Shown one piece after another: positions 53,405 to 62,457 of a stretch of DNA of 64,000 nucleotides (positions are counted from its first letter, which is position 1; every line of letters starts with the position of its first letter). Both the position numbers and the translations under genes were made by a program. The notes below the pieces were generated by a model, which saw nothing but the letters and a program-made list of their open reading frames with translations, was not told the origin of the DNA and made no database searches. This stretch comes from Streptomyces candidus (GTDB lineage: Bacteria; Actinomycetota; Actinomycetes; Streptomycetales; Streptomycetaceae), in contig NZ_JACHEM010000005.1 of NCBI RefSeq assembly GCF_014207445.1, forward strand, positions 62,001 through 126,000, written 5' to 3'.

Positions 53405-55396
53405 TCACGCCGGATCCGTCACGGGAGGAGAGGCGGGCCTCGGGATACCGGCGGAAGGCGCGTACTGGGCGGCCTGGGCGTCGAACATGGCGGCGTACCG
53501 CCCCCGCAGCGCCATGAGCTCGTCGTGGCTGCCGTGCTCGGCCAGCCGTCCGCGGTGCAGGACGTAGATCCGGTCCGCGTGCCGGACCCCGGACATCCGG
53601 TGGGTGACCAGGACGACCGCGCGATGCGGAGCGGCGAGCCGGCGGATACGGTCGAACGCCTCGATCTCGGCGCGCGGATCCAGTGCGGAGGTCGGTTCGT
53701 CCACGATCAGCACGCTGTCCGCCCGTGAGGTGGTGCTGCGCCAGTGGGTCCGTGCCAGCCCCACCTTCTGCCACTCCCCGCCGGAGAGTTCGATCGCCCC
53801 GCGGAACATCCGGGCCAGCAGGCTCTGCAGGCCGTCGGGCAGCTTGTCGACGACCGGGCCCGCTCCGGCGTAGTCGACGGACGGCCGCAAGTCCTCCGAC
53901 GACGCGGGGCGGGCGGGCCGGCCGAGCCGGATGTTCATCGCGGCGGTCACCGGCCACCGTTGGAAATCCTGGGTGAGCAGCGCGACACGGTCGAAGACCT
54001 GGGCGCGGTCGAGGCCCTCGACGTCCGCCGCGCCCCAGCGCAGAACCCCCTCCTGCGGCAGGAGCAAGCCCGCGAGAACCTTCATCAGGGTGCTCTTGCC
54101 GGAGCCGTTCTCGCCGACCACGGCCGTCACCGAACCCATCGGCAGGGTGAGGGAGACGTGGTCCAGCGCCGGGCTCTCGCGGTCGGGGTAGCGGTAGGTG
54201 ACCTGGTCGAGGACGATCCGCCCGACCCGCTCGGGGACGGGCGCACCGCCCTCCGGGATGGCGCGCCGGGCCGCCTGGACGAGAAAGCGCCCGTGGTCAC
54301 GGACGTACAAGGACTCCTCGTGCAGATGGTTCACGTTCATCACCAGGGCGCCCAGGCCGGCCGACCCGGAGCGCACCGCGATGACCGCGGTCCCGGCCAC
54401 CGCCAGGCTCATCCGGCCGCTCATGATCAGCCAGAACATCACCCCGTACGTCGCGGCCATCGCCAGACCAGACAGCGCGGCGGCGACCCACTCGGTGACC
54501 GCCTTGCTGGAGGCCAGCCGCTCCTGTTCGGACTCGGCGCTGCGGGCCATGCCCTCGTACCTGCTGAGCAGGAACGCCCCGACGGCATGGATGCGCACCT
54601 CCTGGGCGGCGGTGCGTTCGGTCAGCAGGTTTCCGATCAGACGGCTCGCCCGTACGTGCTCGATCCAGCTCATCACGGACACGTACCGCTCCTGCGCCAC
54701 CCGCATGGCGCCCCAGCCGCGCGGTGCGGCGATCAGGATCAGCATCGGCAGCAGCACGGGGTCCAGGACGGTGAGCACCCCCGCCGTGGCCACCAGCGAG
54801 ATGGTGCTGTTCAGCGCGGCGACCGCGACCCCGATCATGCGACGCGCCGAGCCGGGCCCCTGCTGGGCGACGTCGATGAGGCGGCGGAAGTCGGGGTCGT
54901 CGATGGCCTCCAGCTCCACGGAAGCGGCGGCGGCCAGGTACTGGGTGGTGGCGATCCGCTCCACGAGCGGCTCCAGGCGGCCCGCCCGTGCCGTGGACCA
55001 GCCGGCCAGTGCGGAGTTGACGACGGCGACGGCCGCGACGGCGAGCAGAGCGGGCAACAGGGCGTGCACCCGCTCCGCGGGGGTGCCGGAGCCGTCGAGC
55101 AGGGCATGCATCACGGCGTTGACGGCGAGCAGGCCGACGGCCGCGGCGATGCCCTGGCCGATCTCACTGATCATGACGGCGATCAGTCCCCGGCGGTCCG
55201 CGCTCCAGGCCATGCGCAGGGTCGCGCCGACCAGCGAGGGCATCGAGCGCAGTGCGGACAGCATGGTCAGGTCCAGGGCGGCGTGTTCGTGCTGGGACCA
55301 GCCCAGGTCGTAACGCAACGGGCCGCCGAACAGCTCCCGTTCGGCCGCCGAGACCTTCGGTTCGGCCATCGTCACGGGCCCGAAGAACCGCTTCAC
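53405..55396 (-). CDS. ABC exporter, fused membrane and ATPase domains
   Basis: 663-residue half-transporter. A soluble N-terminal segment (about 50 residues) precedes six membrane helices (residues 65-340, e.g. LLAVNAVMHALLDG), then an ATPase: Walker A VVGENGSGKSTL, signature ELSGGEWQKVGLAR, Walker B VLIVDEPTSALD and switch His in VTHRMS. All ATPase motifs are intact. Type of cargo unknown; such exporters often carry peptides or lipid-like metabolites. The GTG start at 55396 overlaps the stop of the 45-residue upstream gene (GTGA), so the two are translationally coupled. GGGAGG lies before it. Confidence 0.88.
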   Translation of the reverse strand: MKRFFGPVTMAEPKVSAAERELFGGPLRYDLGWSQHEHAALDLTMLSALRSMPSLVGATLRMAWSADRRGLIAVMISEIGQGIAAAVGLLAVNAVMHALLDGSGTPAERVHALLPALLAVAAVAVVNSALAGWSTARAGRLEPLVERIATTQYLAAAASVELEAIDDPDFRRLIDVAQQGPGSARRMIGVAVAALNSTISLVATAGVLTVLDPVLLPMLILIAAPRGWGAMRVAQERYVSVMSWIEHVRASRLIGNLLTERTAAQEVRIHAVGAFLLSRYEGMARSAESEQERLASSKAVTEWVAAALSGLAMAATYGVMFWLIMSGRMSLAVAGTAVIAVRSGSAGLGALVMNVNHLHEESLYVRDHGRFLVQAARRAIPEGGAPVPERVGRIVLDQVTYRYPDRESPALDHVSLTLPMGSVTAVVGENGSGKSTLMKVLAGLLLPQEGVLRWGAADVEGLDRAQVFDRVALLTQDFQRWPVTAAMNIRLGRPARPASSEDLRPSVDYAGAGPVVDKLPDGLQSLLARMFRGAIELSGGEWQKVGLARTHWRSTTSRADSVLIVDEPTSALDPRAEIEAFDRIRRLAAPHRAVVLVTHRMSGVRHADRIYVLHRGRLAEHGSHDELMALRGRYAAMFDAQAAQYAPSAGIPRPASPPVTDPA

Positions 55397-55530
55397 CGGA
55401 CACCTCCCGCGCTGAACCGGTTCGGAGCCCGGTACGACGGGCCCCGGGTGAGCAACTCGAAGACGGCCGAGGGAGGAGCCGGGATTTCGAACGCAGGATG
55501 AAGGAGAGCAGGGTGATGCGGACGATGCAT
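55393..55530 (-). CDS. 45-residue peptide coupled to the ABC exporter (candidate peptide precursor)
   Basis: Small gene with GGGGAA 5 bp before its ATG and a stop that overlaps the exporter start. The product begins MHRPHHPALLHPAFEIPAPP and ends TRGPSYRAPNRFSAGGVR. It is rich in Pro, His and aromatic residues, with no Cys. The first half has an unusually high share of T-ending codons; the second is normal for the genome. I do not recognise the family. Its size, coupling and place suggest a peptide handed to the exporter, but a regulatory leader is also possible. Confidence 0.55.
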   Translation of the reverse strand: MHRPHHPALLHPAFEIPAPPSAVFELLTRGPSYRAPNRFSAGGVR

Positions 55531-55900
55531 GAGTGTTCCCCGGGTCGCGATACGGACAGGTGCTCGGACAACGGGGCCGTTCCTGTCGCCGTTACGGGTG
55601 TACGGGGACGAAATATGGAACGAGATGTCGAATGACCCGGCAGTCCTTGAGGTGACTGAGCGCAGCCCGCCGTAATGCTGCGTTCGATCACTCCTGTGGG
55701 TCTGGGTACTCCGTGTGGGGGATTGCCGAAACGGACGGGCGCAACGGCTGTCCCGGTACCGGCGGCGCCCCGGTGTGAGCGGAGCTGTAGCAGGTGTGGG
55801 CCGTGCGGCCCGGAGTCCGGGTGTGCCGTAGGCCGGGGCGATGCAGGTCGGAGCGGGTAGCCTGGCCCGGCGGCAGTGTGACGGAGACGAGGAGCGCCCC
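55531..55900. other. 370-bp divergent promoter region (exporter / second LacI)
   Basis: Contains the start region of the 45-residue peptide gene (minus) and of the LacI gene (plus). Base composition is somewhat lower in GC than neighbours. No GAGAGCGCTCTC palindrome and no other gene were found. Confidence 0.45.
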
Positions 55901-56941
55901 TTGCCCGAGCAGAACCCTGGGCCGGGTGCGGCCCGCCCCACGCTGGAAGCGGTCGCGGCCCGTGCCGGGGTCTCGCGGGCGACCGTCTCCCGTGTCGTGA
56001 ACGGCGGCGCGGGTGTCCGGCCCGCGCTGGTGGAGAAGGTGCACCGGGCGGTCGAGGAGCTGGGGTACGTCCCGAACCAGGCGGCCCGCACCCTGGTCAC
56101 CCGGCGCAACGACGCCGTCGCGGTGATCATCGCCGAACCGGAGTTCAGGATCTTCTCCGACCCCTTCTTCGAGCGTCAACTTCGCGGTATCAGCCGCGAG
56201 TTGACGGCTCACGATTCCCAGCTCGTACTGCTGTGGGTGGAGGGGCCGGGCGACTACGACCGGGTCGCCCGTTACCTCAGGGGCGGCCACGTCGACGGGG
56301 CACTGGCGTTCTCGCCGCACCACGACGACCAACTCCCCGCCGTCATCGGCCGGATGAACGTGCCGTGCGTGTACGGCGGCAGGCCGGGCACCGCGTCCGG
56401 TCCCGGGGTGCCGTACGTCGACTGCGACAACCGGGGCGGCGCGCGGGACGCGGTGCGTCATCTCGTCTCGCTCGGGCGGAGAAGGATCGCGCACGTGGCG
56501 GGGCCGCTCGACCAGGCTTCCGCGGTGGACCGGTACGACGGCTACCGTGACGCGCGTCCGGCCACCGGCTCCGAGCTGGTCGTGGAGGGGGCCTTCACCG
56601 AGGAGAGCGGGGCGCGCGCGGCGGCCGAGCTGCTCGACAGGTGCCCGGACCTGGACGCGGTGTTCGCCGCCAACGACCTGATGGCGTCCGGCGTGTTGAG
56701 GACGCTGCGCGAGCGGGGGCTGCGAGTTCCCGAGGACGTCGCGGTGGTCGGCTTCGACGACATGGCCTCGGTGGTCGACCGGACCGACCCCGCGCTGACG
56801 ACGGTCCGCCAGAATGTCGAGGAGATGGGCCGGCTGATGGTCCGGCTGCTGATGCGCATGCTCGCCGAAGGGGGTGCGGGGGCGGCGACGCCCGAGTCGG
56901 TGGTCACGCCCACCGAACTGGTGCGCAGAGCGTCGGCGTAG
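55901..56941 (+). CDS. LacI-family regulator (second)
   Basis: 346 residues. HTH TLEAVAARAGVSRATVSRVVNG near residues 14-35, hinge YVPNQAARTLVTRR, then a sensor domain with AVFAANDLMASGV, VVGFDDMASVV and LTTVRQNVEEMGRL. It is close in style to the LacI at 13164. Between RYDGYRDA and RPATGSELVVEG the usual ten or so residues are missing, a small deletion in the sensor domain. The TTG at 55901 has GAGGAG 7 bp upstream and fits the family start; the ATG at 55841 does not. No GAGAGCGCTCTC site lies before it. It neighbours the GH81 glucanase, which does have one. Confidence 0.88.
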   Translation: MPEQNPGPGAARPTLEAVAARAGVSRATVSRVVNGGAGVRPALVEKVHRAVEELGYVPNQAARTLVTRRNDAVAVIIAEPEFRIFSDPFFERQLRGISRELTAHDSQLVLLWVEGPGDYDRVARYLRGGHVDGALAFSPHHDDQLPAVIGRMNVPCVYGGRPGTASGPGVPYVDCDNRGGARDAVRHLVSLGRRRIAHVAGPLDQASAVDRYDGYRDARPATGSELVVEGAFTEESGARAAAELLDRCPDLDAVFAANDLMASGVLRTLRERGLRVPEDVAVVGFDDMASVVDRTDPALTTVRQNVEEMGRLMVRLLMRMLAEGGAGAATPESVVTPTELVRRASA

Positions 56942-56951
56942 GTGTAGGCGC

Positions 56952-56987
56952 GGGCGCCGACGGGGCTGGAGAGCCCCGCCGGCGCCC
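56952..56987. terminator. Hairpin between LacI and GH81 genes
   Basis: 16-bp stem with one mismatch (56952-56967 with 56972-56987, arm GGGCGCCGACGGGGCT) and a 4-nt loop, shared by the convergent genes. Confidence 0.7.
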
Positions 56988-57020
56988 GTGGCCGCTGTGC
57001 GGCGGGCCGGCCTGTGCGGA

Positions 57021-59813
57021 TCAGCCGAACGGGATGGTCAGCGTCGAATCGGCCGTCCCGGTGCGGAGTTTCGCCGGTGCGTTGCCGATCGCCGACCACA
57101 CCTCCAGGCGTACGGTCCCGCCCTTCAGGTCCCCCAGGGTGCCTGTCGCCGACTTGAGGCCGTTGTCCTGACGGTACGATTCCCAGCCGGCCACCGGGTC
57201 GGTCGCGAAGTACCGGTAGGTTTCCGTCCGTTCGAAGCTGCCGTCCCCCGTCAGGTCGTAGCTGACCCTGGCCTGCTGGCCGAGGCCGACCGCGGTTCCC
57301 GCGTCCAGCTGGAGGCGGAAGGCGGTGGATCTACCGGCAGTGAGGGTGCCGTTGACCCGCTTCGCCTCGTAGACCAGCGGGCGGTACGGGGTGCCGTCAT
57401 GGTTCCCGCCGTCCCCCGATGCGACGGTGTCGCTGCCGGCCGTGGAGCCGGTCGCCGTGGTGAGGGTGCCGCCCGTGCGGAGCTGGAAGACGTTACCCGT
57501 GGGCGGGTCCGGGTCCGGGTCGGGGGTGCCGCCCGCTCCGGTGCCCGTCGCCGTGGAGCGGGCCGGGACCGTCAGGGTGGCGCCGTCGGAGAAGGTGACC
57601 GTGCGGGGCGAAGTGCCGTAGTTGTGTGCCGCGTAGGTGCGTACCGTTCCCTTGGCGAAGACCGACGAGGTCGCGAGGTCGCCCGTCACCGAGGTGTCGG
57701 GGGCGCCGAGCGCGTCCAGGGTGCCGATCCAGTGGTAGGTGTGCGCCTTGGACTCCCCCTGCTCCGGCGTGTAACCGGCATGGCCCGCGTCCCACTTGGC
57801 CTTGGCCGCGGCCGGGTCGGCGAGCGCTTCGAACTCCCACAGGATGTCCCGCCACTCGACGGCGGGGCCGCCGTTCTCCCGTACCAGTTCGGCGAGGTTG
57901 CGCCGGATCGCGGCCTTGTGCCCGCCCAGGTGGAGCGAACCCCCGGTCACCGGCAGGACGTTGATGCCGTGGATCTCCTCCGGGTTCGCCGTCCACCACG
58001 TCGCGTACGCCCCGCCGCTGCCCCACACCATGCCGACCGTGTCGTGGCCGAAGCCGGCGGGGAAGACCTGCTCGTCGGCGTCGAACCAGTACTGGGCGAT
58101 CGCCTCCGACTCGGTGGTCAGCAAGTAGGAGCCCAGATCGCGCAGTTCCGCGTTCCCGGTGGCCGACCCCCAGAGCACCAGGGCGGCGCTGAGGTTCGTC
58201 GACTCGGACGACGACTCCTGGTTGTTGCCCGCGGCGAAGCCCTGGTGCCCGGAGGCCCAGCTGTGGCCCGCGTAGACGTCGAAACCGCGCAGGAAGGGGA
58301 AGGCGGTGTCGCCGCGCGCGGGGTTGGCCGCGTCCTTGATGAGCGTCTTGACCATGCCGCCCCACGCCGAGTCGGCCGCCCAGGCCTGGTCGTACTGGGC
58401 AACGACGGCCGCCGCGTAGACGTAGTAACTGTAGTGGAAGTGATGGTCGTTGAGCTCGGTGTCGCTGCCGTACGACGCCGGGTAGCCGGTCAGCGTCTTC
58501 CAGTCCTTGTCGTACGAGAACTCACTCGCGCCCCCGGCGGTGAACCACTCCTGGAGGCGGCCCTTGAGCAGGCCGAGCAGCTTGTCCCGGGTGGCTGCCT
58601 CACCGATCTGGTCGGCGACCGGCACGAGTTGGGCGAGCCGGCCCAGTGCCTTGCCGGTCCAATAGGTGTCGGTGGCGCCCGAGAACGGGTCGGCGGCGTT
58701 CGCCACCTCGTCGAGATACGTCTTCAGACGCGCCCGGTCGACCCCGGAGGACTTGGGGAGGGCGGGCAGGACGGGCGACGCCTTCTGCGTGGTGCTGAAG
58801 GACGTGCCCTCGCGGACCTTCATCGTGCCGCGCGGCGACACGTACGTGTAGGGGGTCAGCGGATCGGACGTATGCCGCCACTGGTGCCGGTAGAGGGCCT
58901 GGAGCGTGCCGGTCTCGGTGCCCTCCTGCGCCTGGGTGGTGAGGGTGTAGGCCGCCTTCACCGACCCGGCCGCGGAGGACCAGGTCGCCTTGGAGCCGGT
59001 GACGAAGCTGTACGCGTACTTCTTGTACGTGGCGAGCGCGTCCGCGGAGGGCAGGACGGCGAGCGAGAAGTAGTCCTTGCCCCCCAGTCCTGCGGTGAGC
59101 GTGGAACCCGAAACGGTCCAGTCGCTGCCGCTCGGGGCGAACAGGGCGTAGTGATGGCCGGAGACCGTGATGCCGAGGACGTTGCCCTGGTCCGCGAAGA
59201 CGGTCGGCGCGGCGGCGGTGGTGATCCGGGCGTCGCCGCCCGATCCCTTCGCGTACACGAAGGGCATGCCGTGGCCGATGGTGGTGCGCAGGGTGCGGGC
59301 GCCGTCCGACCAGTACGGGGTGACGGTCCAGTCGGACCAGTCGTCGGCCTTCGTGTCGGGGGAGTTGAGACCGGTCAGACCGAGCGTGAGGTCCCGTTTG
59401 TGCGCGTACTCGTACTGGCGACCCTCCCCGACGATCGCGGGCGTCGTGGGATAGCCGACCTCCAGGCCGCCCGCGGTCGCCTGGTAGGTGAGCGGGTGCC
59501 CGTACATCGGGGTGGAGTACGGATTGTCGCCGTACCGCTGGAAGGCCAGTGAGGACCACCAGTCGTTGGTGGGGACCGGCCTGCCCTTGGCGGCGGCGGT
59601 GACCTTGGGCGTCACCGGCGCACCGGTGTTCGTGGTGGGCCCGGAGGTTCCCGGGGGTCGGGTGTCGGAGTAACTGCCGGAGCCTACTGGCACGTTGGCG
59701 GCAGCCGCAGGTGTCGCGGCGGGACCCAGGCCGACGGCGGTGAGCGCGGCGGCCAGTATCAGAGCGGCGGTTGGTCTGCGGTGGGGGGATGGACGCGAGC
59801 GGGGAAAGTGCAT
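57021..59813 (-). CDS. Secreted GH81 endo-beta-1,3-glucanase
   Basis: 930 residues. Signal peptide with a basic n-region (FPRSRPSPHRRP) and a hydrophobic run ending ATPAAAA near residue 38. A GH81 domain of about 650 residues follows: PVPTNDWWSSLAFQRYGDNP entry, NDHHFHYSYYVYAAAVVA (the catalytic Asp in NDHHFHY), and NQESSSESTNLSAALVLWG (the acidic Glu pair). After a Gly/Pro linker, a C-terminal beta-sandwich (about 765-930: RVSYDLTGDGSFERTETYR) is likely glucan-binding. It cuts beta-1,3-glucans of fungal walls or laminarin. The ATG at 59813 with GAGGTG is preferred over the GTG at 59822. A LacI-type operator lies 36 bp upstream. Confidence 0.92.
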   Translation of the reverse strand: MHFPRSRPSPHRRPTAALILAAALTAVGLGPAATPAAAANVPVGSGSYSDTRPPGTSGPTTNTGAPVTPKVTAAAKGRPVPTNDWWSSLAFQRYGDNPYSTPMYGHPLTYQATAGGLEVGYPTTPAIVGEGRQYEYAHKRDLTLGLTGLNSPDTKADDWSDWTVTPYWSDGARTLRTTIGHGMPFVYAKGSGGDARITTAAAPTVFADQGNVLGITVSGHHYALFAPSGSDWTVSGSTLTAGLGGKDYFSLAVLPSADALATYKKYAYSFVTGSKATWSSAAGSVKAAYTLTTQAQEGTETGTLQALYRHQWRHTSDPLTPYTYVSPRGTMKVREGTSFSTTQKASPVLPALPKSSGVDRARLKTYLDEVANAADPFSGATDTYWTGKALGRLAQLVPVADQIGEAATRDKLLGLLKGRLQEWFTAGGASEFSYDKDWKTLTGYPASYGSDTELNDHHFHYSYYVYAAAVVAQYDQAWAADSAWGGMVKTLIKDAANPARGDTAFPFLRGFDVYAGHSWASGHQGFAAGNNQESSSESTNLSAALVLWGSATGNAELRDLGSYLLTTESEAIAQYWFDADEQVFPAGFGHDTVGMVWGSGGAYATWWTANPEEIHGINVLPVTGGSLHLGGHKAAIRRNLAELVRENGGPAVEWRDILWEFEALADPAAAKAKWDAGHAGYTPEQGESKAHTYHWIGTLDALGAPDTSVTGDLATSSVFAKGTVRTYAAHNYGTSPRTVTFSDGATLTVPARSTATGTGAGGTPDPDPDPPTGNVFQLRTGGTLTTATGSTAGSDTVASGDGGNHDGTPYRPLVYEAKRVNGTLTAGRSTAFRLQLDAGTAVGLGQQARVSYDLTGDGSFERTETYRYFATDPVAGWESYRQDNGLKSATGTLGDLKGGTVRLEVWSAIGNAPAKLRTGTADSTLTIPFG

Positions 59814-59848
59814 GGACAGCACCTCGAAGTCCTGACGGTAGGGGCGTC

Positions 59849-59902
59849 TGAGAGCGCTCTCACGTGTCCTGGAAGGTAGAGCGGCCGAAATGCGGGTGTC
59901 AA
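59849..59902 (-). promoter_or_regulatory. Promoter and LacI-type operator of the GH81 gene
   Basis: On the minus strand, TTGACA (59902-59897), an 18-bp spacer, TACCTT (59878-59873), then the perfect palindrome TGAGAGCGCTCTCA (59849-59862). The same order is found at three other promoters in this window. Confidence 0.75.
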
Positions 59903-60450
59903 GAGTTCGCGCACGGTCCGGGGGCGGTTGCGCTGCTCGGTCCGCGCACGGCCGGGGAGCGGGCGCTTTCCTTGGCGACCCCCGCTCGGCGTGTACGGGC
60001 TCCTTCCGGTCACGGGAGTCGGGCCGGGCTGCGGCAGGCCGGCCCGCAGCCGAGTTGGCTGGAACCGCTTTTGCCCAGTGGTAACGACGCGACCGGCAAC
60101 ACCGGCCGGTGGTGCCATCCCCGGCAGGTGATCAACGGGACCGGCCACCGGTTGGACGCAGAGGCTGCCGGGGCGGAAATTCCCTGCCGAGTGCCTCGGC
60201 CCACGCAAGAGCGTCCACGTGAGGCACTCGCGGTGGCTGGCCGGCGGAACCGGGGAAAGGCTTCACATTTGCCGTGCCGGTAGCTGGCCTCTTCCGGCCA
60301 GAATGGCGAGGCGAAAGGGCTTGCGGAAAGGGGCGCGGTCGAGCCCTGTTGTCCCGCAACACCGTCTTCCTCCGGGGCGGATTCATCGGGCCCGTCCCGC
60401 GCGGTGGCCAGTGGCAGGGGTTTGCCGCCGGGAATGCGGCCGTGGGCCGG
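59903..60450. other. 548 bp without a supported gene
   Basis: Open frames give Arg/Gly/Pro-rich shadows with no start or family match. Probably decayed or intergenic DNA adjacent to the MFS relic. Confidence 0.4.
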
Positions 60451-60705
60451 TCATGTGCAGGTGGGCGTGCGTCGTATGTGCCCGAGCGAATGCGGTTCGC
60501 ACGCGCAGAGGTGGTCCACCGGGCGTGAAGACGCGTGCCAGGAGGCCCTGCGCCGGTAAGCCTCGAACGATGTCGTGATCTCGTACCACTCCTGTCCGCA
60601 CCAACGGAATTGAGCCGCCGGGAGGTTAGCGGCGAGGAAGTCAGCCGTCTCGTGGCGCTCGAAGAAGGGCGGTGAGGCTCCGGCTCGTTTCAGTTCCTTC
60701 GTCAT
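60451..60705 (-). CDS. Possible 84-residue hypothetical protein
   Basis: Starts MTKELKRAGASPPFFERHET and continues with DFLAANLPAAQFRWCGQEWYE. The first 50 residues look protein-like; the C-terminal part (SSRPVDHLCACEP...) does not, so it may be a truncated or frameshifted gene. No ribosome binding site stands out. No function proposed. Confidence 0.3.
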   Translation of the reverse strand: MTKELKRAGASPPFFERHETADFLAANLPAAQFRWCGQEWYEITTSFEAYRRRASWHASSRPVDHLCACEPHSLGHIRRTPTCT

Positions 60706-60893
60706 CTCGGCAATTTCTTGGACGAATGGTGAACAGCTCCGCCGTGCCCACGAGTTCGAGCACACGGCGTCGCGTACCGGCCGCGTACGCGTGAGGGTGG
60801 TCGGCTCCGGAATCCGGGGGCCGGCATCGGCACCTGCGGGCCGCGGCCGAGAACCGGAAGGGGGCGGTCCTGGCGGGGAGGGCCCGCAAACCG

Positions 60894-61585
60894 GTGATGG
60901 TGTGGTCCGCGTGCGCGGCGTCCCTGGCCATGGGCCTCGTCGCGGTCGCGGTGGCCACGGGCCGTCCGCCTCTGGCGCTGGTGCTGGCCGGGGTGCTGGT
61001 GGAACGTTTCGCCACCGCCGTGTACGAGGCCGCCGCACGCGGCACGATCGCCATGCCCACCCCGCCCGAGGGATACGCCCGCACGGTCTCCCGACCGGAG
61101 GTGGGGGAGCGGCCGGTGGCTGCCCCGGGCCGGGGGTGGAGCGGTCAGCCACCCGGCGAGGCCGCGGGGGGCCTGCCGGTCCTCGCCCCGGGCTGACCGC
61201 GGAGCGTTCGGGCCCGGGAGGATCTCGACGGGCAGCCGCCCCCGGTTCCGGCGGCAGCGCGACCGGGCGTCAGGGCCGACGCCGCCCCCGCACGTTCCCG
61301 TACCCCCCTCCGTGCCGGACTCGCCGCGGGCCTGCGGCTTGTGGCGGAGTCCGCCGTCCTCCGTCTGGTCCTGCTGTGGACCTCCGTCGTCAACGGGGCT
61401 TTGGCCGCCCTCTACTTCGGCGTCCTGCTCACCCGGCAGCGCGACGGGCACAGCGGCACCGCCACCGGGGCGGTCCTGGCCGTCGCGGGAGCCGCCGGAA
61501 TCGCGGGGGCGCTCGCCGCGCCCACGCTCGCCGTCCGTATCGGCGCGGCCCGCAGTGTCCTCGTGGTGACCTGGCTCCCCAGCCG
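60894..61585 (+). pseudogene. MFS transporter relic
   Basis: Fragments of a 12-helix major facilitator protein in one frame. The first holds ASLAMGLVAVAVATGRPP, VLAGVLVERFATAVYEAAARG and TPPEGYARTVS. An in-frame TGA at 61194 stops it. The same frame then resumes with GLRLVAESAVLRLVLLWTSV, NGALAALYFGVLLTRQR and VAGAAGIAGALAAPTLAVR until about 61585, where it is lost in unrelated sequence. The first helices and the last four or so are missing, so it cannot work. From 61571 to 61800 another frame reads PHVPAALLRKLAARVPG and LLTEWVLPLHV, a separate unrecognised fragment. Confidence 0.65.
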
Positions 61586-61824
61586 CACGTCCCCGCCGCC
61601 CTCCTGCGCAAGCTGGCCGCACGCGTCCCCGGTCACGACCGGTTCGAGGCAGACGTCGCGCACCTGCTCACCGAGTGGGTACTGCCCCTCCACGTCCCGC
61701 GCACGCATGCCCAGCCCGTGCTCGGCGCACAACGGCCACGCCTGCCAGAGGCACTCGGTGACGGTTTCCTGCGCGGCATCGGCGACGGTCTCCCGTACCG
61801 AGGCAGGGCGAGGGCATGTCGTCC

Positions 61825-62187
61825 TTACTGTCCCGGACGAGCGCGGTGCGCCAGCACATTGACGACCCGTCCACTGGGATCGCGGACGAAGAACCGCCGT
61901 ACACCCCAGTCCTCGTCCTGTATGGGGTGGAGGATCTCCGCGCCGCTCTCCCGCATGATCGCGTAAGCCGCGTCCACATCGTCCACCTCGACACTCATGT
62001 CGGGGTCGACCGGCGCGGTCCTGTCACTGGTCATGACGCTGATCTGCGCTGCCGGACTGGACGGGGAGGCAAGCGTCATGATCCAGCCGTGGTTCATGAC
62101 CTCCTCGAAGCCCAGCAGGCCGTAGAACGCACGGCTCTCCTGGACGGACCCCGACGGGATGTTGGGTACGACACGACGAACAGCCAT
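61825..62187 (-). CDS. VOC / glyoxalase-like protein
   Basis: 120-residue single VOC domain: VVPNIPSGSVQESRAFYGLLGFEEVMNHGWI at the N-half, VEVDDVDAAYAIMRESGAEILHP and VRRFFVRDPSGRVVNVLAH at the C-half, the two beta-alpha-beta-beta-beta units of the fold. The metal ligands of glyoxalase I are not all visible; it may be an oxygenase- or resistance-type VOC. The ATG at 62187 has GGGAG 8 bp upstream. It is 270 bp downstream of the flavoprotein gene on the same strand. Confidence 0.85.
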   Translation of the reverse strand: MAVRRVVPNIPSGSVQESRAFYGLLGFEEVMNHGWIMTLASPSSPAAQISVMTSDRTAPVDPDMSVEVDDVDAAYAIMRESGAEILHPIQDEDWGVRRFFVRDPSGRVVNVLAHRARPGQ

Positions 62188-62457
62188 CGACGACTCCCAG
62201 GAGAAGGACATACGCGCCACCAGCAAGGGCAAGGAACCGGACACGCTCCACCGGCGAGGGCGGCCGCGTCCCGGGCCCACTCAGTAGTACTACGGCTTCC
62301 CCTCCGACGCACACGCTTTCGCCTCCCGCGCGGGCAACCCGGGGCCCACGTGTCCGCGCCTTGCCCGTGCGCGCCGAAGCGTCGGGGCCGCAAACGAGGT
62401 CGGCCCCGACGTTCGACGCCCACGGGCCGTCCAGGGCGGCGCGTGTCTGCGCTGTGG

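Noticed and set aside
56874..59552. 892-codon plus-strand frame opposite the GH81 gene
   Set aside because: Antisense shadow; the GH81 reading is supported by family motifs and a signal peptide.
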